A stretch of DNA of 11,610 nt from Burkholderiaceae bacterium (lineage in GTDB: Bacteria; Pseudomonadota; Gammaproteobacteria; Burkholderiales; Burkholderiaceae_C), in NCBI GenBank assembly GCA_029864165.1, contig JAOTTZ010000022.1, positions 1 through 11,610 of the forward strand, given 5' to 3'. Below, one piece after another: positions 8,705-11,610 of this stretch. The position numbers were made by a program, and so were the translations under genes. Position 1 is the first letter of the stretch; each line of letters opens with the position of its first letter. The notes beneath the pieces were generated by a model that saw nothing but the letters and a program-made list of their open reading frames with translations, was not told the DNA's origin and made no database searches.

Positions 8705-9657
8705 GCACCGCCGGTGTCCAAGGGTTGGGCAAGGTCGCCGTGCTGATGGGTGGGGCATCGGCAGAGCGTGAGATCTCGCTGATGTCGGGCGAAGGTGTTC
8801 TCAAAGCCCTGCAATCGCGGGGTGTGGACGCACACGCCTTCGACCCCGCCGAACGCGACCTCACCGAATTAAAGCGCGAAGGCTTTGCGCGCTGCTTTAT
8901 CGCTTTGCACGGACGCTACGGCGAAGACGGCACGGTTCAGGGTGCGTTGGAGTTGCTGCGTATTCCGTACACCGGTTCGGGCGTGATGGCCAGCGCCATG
9001 GCGCTGGACAAGGCGGTCACCAAGCGTCTGTGGATTGCCGACGGCTTGCCGACGCCCGGCTACGTGATCTTGGACGCCAGCGATCAAGGTGTCGACAGTG
9101 TGCGCCGCGTGGCCGAGGAACTGGGGCTGCCGTTGATCGTCAAGCCGCCGCACGAAGGTTCGTCCATCGGACTGACCAAGGTGACGACTGCGGATCAGAT
9201 GTTTGATGCCGTGAAACTGGCAGCGAAGTTCGACGCCGAGGTGATGTGCGAAGAATTTATCGCCGGTGACGAGGTCACCTGCCCGTTGCTGGGTAGCGGC
9301 GACGACACCGAAGTGCTGCCCGTGGTGCGTATCGTCGCGCCCGACGGCTCTTACGACTATCAGAACAAGTACTTCACCGACGCGGTGAAGTACATCGTGC
9401 CGAGCGGACTTCCGGCGTTGGAAGAGCAGACCGTTAAAAATCTGGCGCTGCGCGCTTACCGGTCGTTGGGTTGCCGGGGTTGGGGTCGCGCTGACTTGAT
9501 GATCCGCGCCAACGACCGCCGCCCCTTCCTCCTGGAGATGAACACGTCGCCGGGAATGACCAGCCATTCACTGGTTCCCATGTCCGCTCGGTCCGCCAAT
9601 CTGAGCTATGAGCAGCTGTGTCTGCGTGTTATCGAGAGTGCTGCGCTCGATGCCTAA
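8701..9657 (+). CDS. ddl: Ddl, D-alanine:D-alanine ligase
   Basis: Ddl is a cytoplasmic ATP-grasp ligase that joins two D-alanines to give the dipeptide used by MurF. Its 318 residues compare with 306 in E. coli DdlB. Motifs in order are [17 protein letters not shown] (14-30), [14 protein letters not shown] (68-81), [13 protein letters not shown] (92-104), [16 protein letters not shown] (146-161), YDYQNKYF (218-225), GWGRADLMI (260-268) and [15 protein letters not shown] (279-293). K223-Y224 align with K215-Y216 of DdlB. The tyrosine is typical of D-Ala-D-Ala rather than D-Ala-D-lactate ligases, so I infer the normal dipeptide product. The segment after it reads [13 protein letters not shown], which differs from the E. 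coli DETQYFCPAGL, and the DNA there forms a long perfect hairpin. An ATGA overlap joins it to murC; ftsQ begins 12 nt after its TAA. Confidence 0.97.
   Translation: MSTAGVQGLGKVAVLMGGASAEREISLMSGEGVLKALQSRGVDAHAFDPAERDLTELKREGFARCFIALHGRYGEDGTVQGALELLRIPYTGSGVMASAMALDKAVTKRLWIADGLPTPGYVILDASDQGVDSVRRVAEELGLPLIVKPPHEGSSIGLTKVTTADQMFDAVKLAAKFDAEVMCEEFIAGDEVTCPLLGSGDDTEVLPVVRIVAPDGSYDYQNKYFTDAVKYIVPSGLPALEEQTVKNLALRAYRSLGCRGWGRADLMIRANDRRPFLLEMNTSPGMTSHSLVPMSARSANLSYEQLCLRVIESAALDA
8990..9007. repeat. Perfect 18-bp palindrome inside ddl
   Basis: CCAGCGCCA and TGGCGCTGG meet without a spacer around CATG. It codes for the ASAMALD segment, which is conserved in Ddl proteins, so protein constraint and GC-rich codon choice may explain it. 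Confidence 0.8.
9369..9393. repeat. Perfect hairpin, 11-bp arms and 3-nt loop, inside ddl
   Basis: GTACTTCACCG at 9369-9379 is the exact reverse complement of CGGTGAAGTAC at 9383-9393, with ACG between. This is the longest perfect inverted repeat I found. It codes for Y224 to Y232 of Ddl (KYFTDAVKY with the preceding lysine), beginning at the active-site lysine-tyrosine pair. No T-run follows it. It lies about 280 nt upstream of the ftsQ start. Confidence 0.9.
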
Positions 9658-9669
9658 CCGAACTCTGTC

Positions 9670-10491
9670 ATGCGCCGCGTTGCCGTTGTCAATCCAAAGC
9701 ACTCCGCAGAGTTGCCTGTGGACGTACGTCTCATGAATACCACCACCACGCTGCTGTTGGCGCTGCTTTCTCTTGGCTTGTTGGCGCTGTTGCTGAACTG
9801 GGTGACACGGCTGCCGGCGTTTGCCATCGAAGCGATTCGGGTCGAGGGCGCAATCAACCGCATCAGCTTGTCGACGATACGCACCCACGCAGTCCCGAAG
9901 TTGATGGGGAACTTTTTCACGCTCGACTTGACGCTGGGCCAGCAGGCCTTCGAGAGCGTACCCTGGGTACGTCGCGCCGTGTTGCGACGTGTTTGGCCCG
10001 ATCGGCTTGCCGTGCAGCTCGAAGAGCAGCGCGCGGTTGCCCTGTGGGGCTGGGGCGACGACAGCAGCAGCATCGTCAATCACTTCGGTGAGGTTTTCGA
10101 AGCCAACCTTGGTGACGTCGAAGATGAGCGTCTGCCTACGCTGCACGGCCCGCAAGGTAGTTCGGCGCGCGTTCTCGCCATGTACCGTGAAGTGGGCACG
10201 TTGCTGGCCGCGCTGGGCACGCAGGTCGAACGGCTCACGCTGTCGGAGCGCGGCTCGTGGCATGTGAACTTGGACAACGGTGCCGAGATCGAACTCGGCC
10301 GCGGCAGCGACAGCGACGTGTTGGCGCGCACCGAGCGGTTCGTCGTTACGGTGACACCGTTGATCGAGCAGTACAAGCGTCCGTTGCAGTACGCCGATCT
10401 GCGTCATCACGATGGTTATGCACTGCGGCTCAGAGAGTTTTCGACCATCGTCAGCCCCAAAGGCGCGGTGGCGAATACACCCAAGTTCTGA
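9670..10491 (+). CDS. ftsQ: FtsQ, cell division protein (divisome FtsQBL scaffold)
   Basis: FtsQ is a bitopic inner-membrane protein whose periplasmic part binds FtsB and FtsL and links early and late divisome proteins. The 273-residue product has a short cytoplasmic N-terminus, one hydrophobic helix (about 25-46), a POTRA-type domain (about 50-122: FAIEAIRVEGAINRIS, GNFFTLDL, VPWVRRAVLRRVWPDRLAVQL) and a beta-rich domain ending in YADLRHHDGYALRLREF (241-257). These features and the position between ddl and ftsA make the identity clear. The start is less certain: no good Shine-Dalgarno precedes the ATG at 9670, and a GTG at 9718 (residue 17) and an ATG at 9733 (residue 22) are alternatives. 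I kept 9670 because LPVDVRLMN before the helix resembles what I recall from Comamonadaceae FtsQ. The gene starts 12 nt after ddl, in the same frame. Confidence 0.95.
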   Translation: MRRVAVVNPKHSAELPVDVRLMNTTTTLLLALLSLGLLALLLNWVTRLPAFAIEAIRVEGAINRISLSTIRTHAVPKLMGNFFTLDLTLGQQAFESVPWVRRAVLRRVWPDRLAVQLEEQRAVALWGWGDDSSSIVNHFGEVFEANLGDVEDERLPTLHGPQGSSARVLAMYREVGTLLAALGTQVERLTLSERGSWHVNLDNGAEIELGRGSDSDVLARTERFVVTVTPLIEQYKRPLQYADLRHHDGYALRLREFSTIVSPKGAVANTPKF

Positions 10492-10510
10492 TGGTTGAAT
10501 CGGACTGAAC

Positions 10511-11610
10511 ATGCCCAAGGAATACAAAGATTTGGTCGTGGGGCTGGACATAGGCACCGCCAAGGTCATGGCGGTGGTGGCCGAGGTGCTGGCCGACGGC
10601 GAACTGCGGATTTCCGGCTTGGGCGTCGCCTCGACACATGGCCTCAAGCGCGGCGTGGTGGTCAACATCGATGCCACCGTGCAGTCGATCCAGCAGGCGT
10701 TGAAAGAGGCCGAGATGATGGCCGCCTGCAAGATTTCGCATGTCTACACCGGTATCACCGGTAGTCACATCCGCGGCCAGAACAGCACCGGCATGGTGAT
10801 CGTGCGTGACAAGGAAGTCACGCCGGTTGACGTCAACCGTGTGGTCGAGACTGCCAAGGCAATCAACATCCCGAACGACCAACGCTTGCTGTTGGTGGAG
10901 CCGCAGGAATTCGTGATCGACGGCCACGAGGTGAAGGAGCCCATTGGTATGAGCGGCGGACGGCTCGAGGTCAAGGTCCACATCGTTACCGGTGCCCAGA
11001 GCGCGGCCGAAAACATCATCAAGTGCGTGCGCCGTTGTGGCTTGGAGGTGGAGCGGCTGGTCCTCAACCCGAGCGCGTCCAGCGCTGCGGTGTTGACGCA
11101 AGACGAGAAGGATTTGGGCGTAGCGCTGGTCGACATCGGCGCTGGTACGACCGACGTGGCCGTATTCACAGAGGGCTCGATCCGCCACACGGCGGTCATC
11201 CCAATCGCCGGTGATTTGATCACCAGCGACATTGCGATGGCGCTGCGCACGCCGACCAAAGACGCTGAGGAAATCAAGGTCGAGTTCGGCATCGCCAAGC
11301 AACTGCTGGCCGACGCCAACGAACAGCTCGAAGTGCCGGGCCTGGGTGACCGCGAGCCGCGCATGCTGAGCCGCCAAGCCCTGGCGGGTGTGATCGAGCC
11401 GCGCGCCGAGGAAATCTTCTCACTCGTGCACCAAGTCATTCGCGAAAGCGGTTACGAGGAGTTGTTGTCCTCGGGCGTGGTGCTGACCGGTGGAACGGCC
11501 GCCATGCCGGGCATGGTCGAGCTTGGGGAAGACATCTTCTTAAGGCCGGTGCGAAAGGGAATCCCGCTCTACCGCGGCGCGCTGCATGACATGGTGGCCA
11601 ACCCGCGTTC
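10511..11610 (+). CDS. ftsA: FtsA, actin-like cell division protein (3' end missing)
   Basis: FtsA is an actin/Hsp70-fold ATP-binding protein that tethers FtsZ to the cytoplasmic membrane and recruits later divisome proteins. The window holds 366 codons and two extra bases with no stop. Homologues are about 410-420 residues, so about 45-55 residues are outside, including the C-terminal amphipathic membrane-targeting helix. Visible motifs are phosphate-1 LVVGLDIGTAKVMAV (8-22), the 1C-subdomain region (about 84-160: TGSHIRGQNSTGMV, LLLVEPQEFVIDG, KEPIGMSGGRLEVKVHIVTG), phosphate-2 LVDIGAGTTDVAVF (206-219), PIAGDLITSDIAMALRTP (231-248) and the adenosine motif VLTGGTAAMPG (324-334). The start MPKEYKDLVVGLD has a weak GGA 6 nt upstream and lies 19 nt after ftsQ. 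By dcw convention ftsZ would be expected next, beyond the edge. Confidence 0.97.
   Translation, partial: MPKEYKDLVVGLDIGTAKVMAVVAEVLADGELRISGLGVASTHGLKRGVVVNIDATVQSIQQALKEAEMMAACKISHVYTGITGSHIRGQNSTGMVIVRDKEVTPVDVNRVVETAKAINIPNDQRLLLVEPQEFVIDGHEVKEPIGMSGGRLEVKVHIVTGAQSAAENIIKCVRRCGLEVERLVLNPSASSAAVLTQDEKDLGVALVDIGAGTTDVAVFTEGSIRHTAVIPIAGDLITSDIAMALRTPTKDAEEIKVEFGIAKQLLADANEQLEVPGLGDREPRMLSRQALAGVIEPRAEEIFSLVHQVIRESGYEELLSSGVVLTGGTAAMPGMVELGEDIFLRPVRKGIPLYRGALHDMVANPR
10804..10839. repeat. Two abutting inverted repeats in ftsA
   Basis: GCGTGAC (10804-10810) pairs with GTCACGC (10817-10823) across a 6-nt loop. It is followed at once by the perfect 16-bp palindrome CGGTTGACGTCAACCG (10824-10839). 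The DNA codes for VRDKEVTPVDVNR, a stretch I recall as well conserved in betaproteobacterial FtsA. Confidence 0.8.

Noticed and set aside
7190..8758. Antisense open frame of 522 codons opposite murC
   Set aside because: It lies wholly opposite the well-supported murC and its flanks, shows no recognisable family and is rich in His, Arg and Gln as expected from the complement of GC-rich coding DNA.
9300..9670. Internal promoter for ftsQA inside ddl, as known in E. coli
   Set aside because: I could not find a convincing -35/-10 pair at suitable spacing by eye, so I did not call one.
9568..10731. Antisense open frame of 387 codons opposite ddl, ftsQ and ftsA
   Set aside because: It spans three genes on the other strand, has no recognisable motif, and is a by-product of the codon bias.
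10451..11377. Antisense open frame of 308 codons opposite ftsA
   Set aside because: It is opposite a highly conserved gene, has a biased His/Asp/Leu composition and no motif, so I read it as a shadow.

Overview
The window is one uninterrupted, single-strand stretch of the dcw (division and cell wall) cluster. It reads murE (3' half) - murF - mraY - murD - ftsW - murG - murC - ddl - ftsQ - ftsA (5' nine-tenths), all on the + strand. Nearly every base is coding. The largest gaps are 12 nt (ddl/ftsQ) and 19 nt (ftsQ/ftsA), and every other junction overlaps by 1 to 11 nt. I see no mobile element, tRNA, rRNA, CRISPR array, credible promoter or terminator.

The organism is most likely a betaproteobacterium of the order Burkholderiales, and I lean towards Comamonadaceae or a close relative. 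The reasons are the high GC content (judged by eye), the gene order with ddl directly after murC and no murB between them, and a MurE with the DNPR signature of meso-diaminopimelate ligases. From memory of the family, three further points fit: a long MurD, a MurG lacking the usual HEQN motif, and an FtsQ with a short pre-membrane segment ending in LPVDVRLMN. The placement rests on recollection, not on a search.

Region by region: 1-2140 encodes the last two cytoplasmic peptide-adding steps (MurE, MurF). 2130-3308 encodes MraY, which moves the MurNAc-pentapeptide onto undecaprenyl phosphate. 3308-4873 encodes MurD (D-Glu addition). 4870-6219 encodes FtsW, the septal glycan polymerase. 6216-7304 encodes MurG (lipid I to lipid II). 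7301-8704 encodes MurC (L-Ala addition). 8701-9657 encodes Ddl, which supplies the D-Ala-D-Ala used by MurF. 9670-10491 and 10511-end encode the divisome proteins FtsQ and FtsA. Together they make cytoplasmic precursor, lipid-link it, and assemble the septal machine. The overlapping start and stop codons suggest translational coupling along one polycistronic message.

I found no previously undescribed system. The points most worth a second look are small: several unusually long perfect inverted repeats inside coding sequence (notably an 11-bp-arm hairpin in ddl, a 20-bp palindrome in murE and a 10-bp-arm hairpin near the start of mraY), two tiny ORFs at the loosest junctions (ddl/ftsQ and ftsQ/ftsA), and start-site ambiguity in ftsW and ftsQ.
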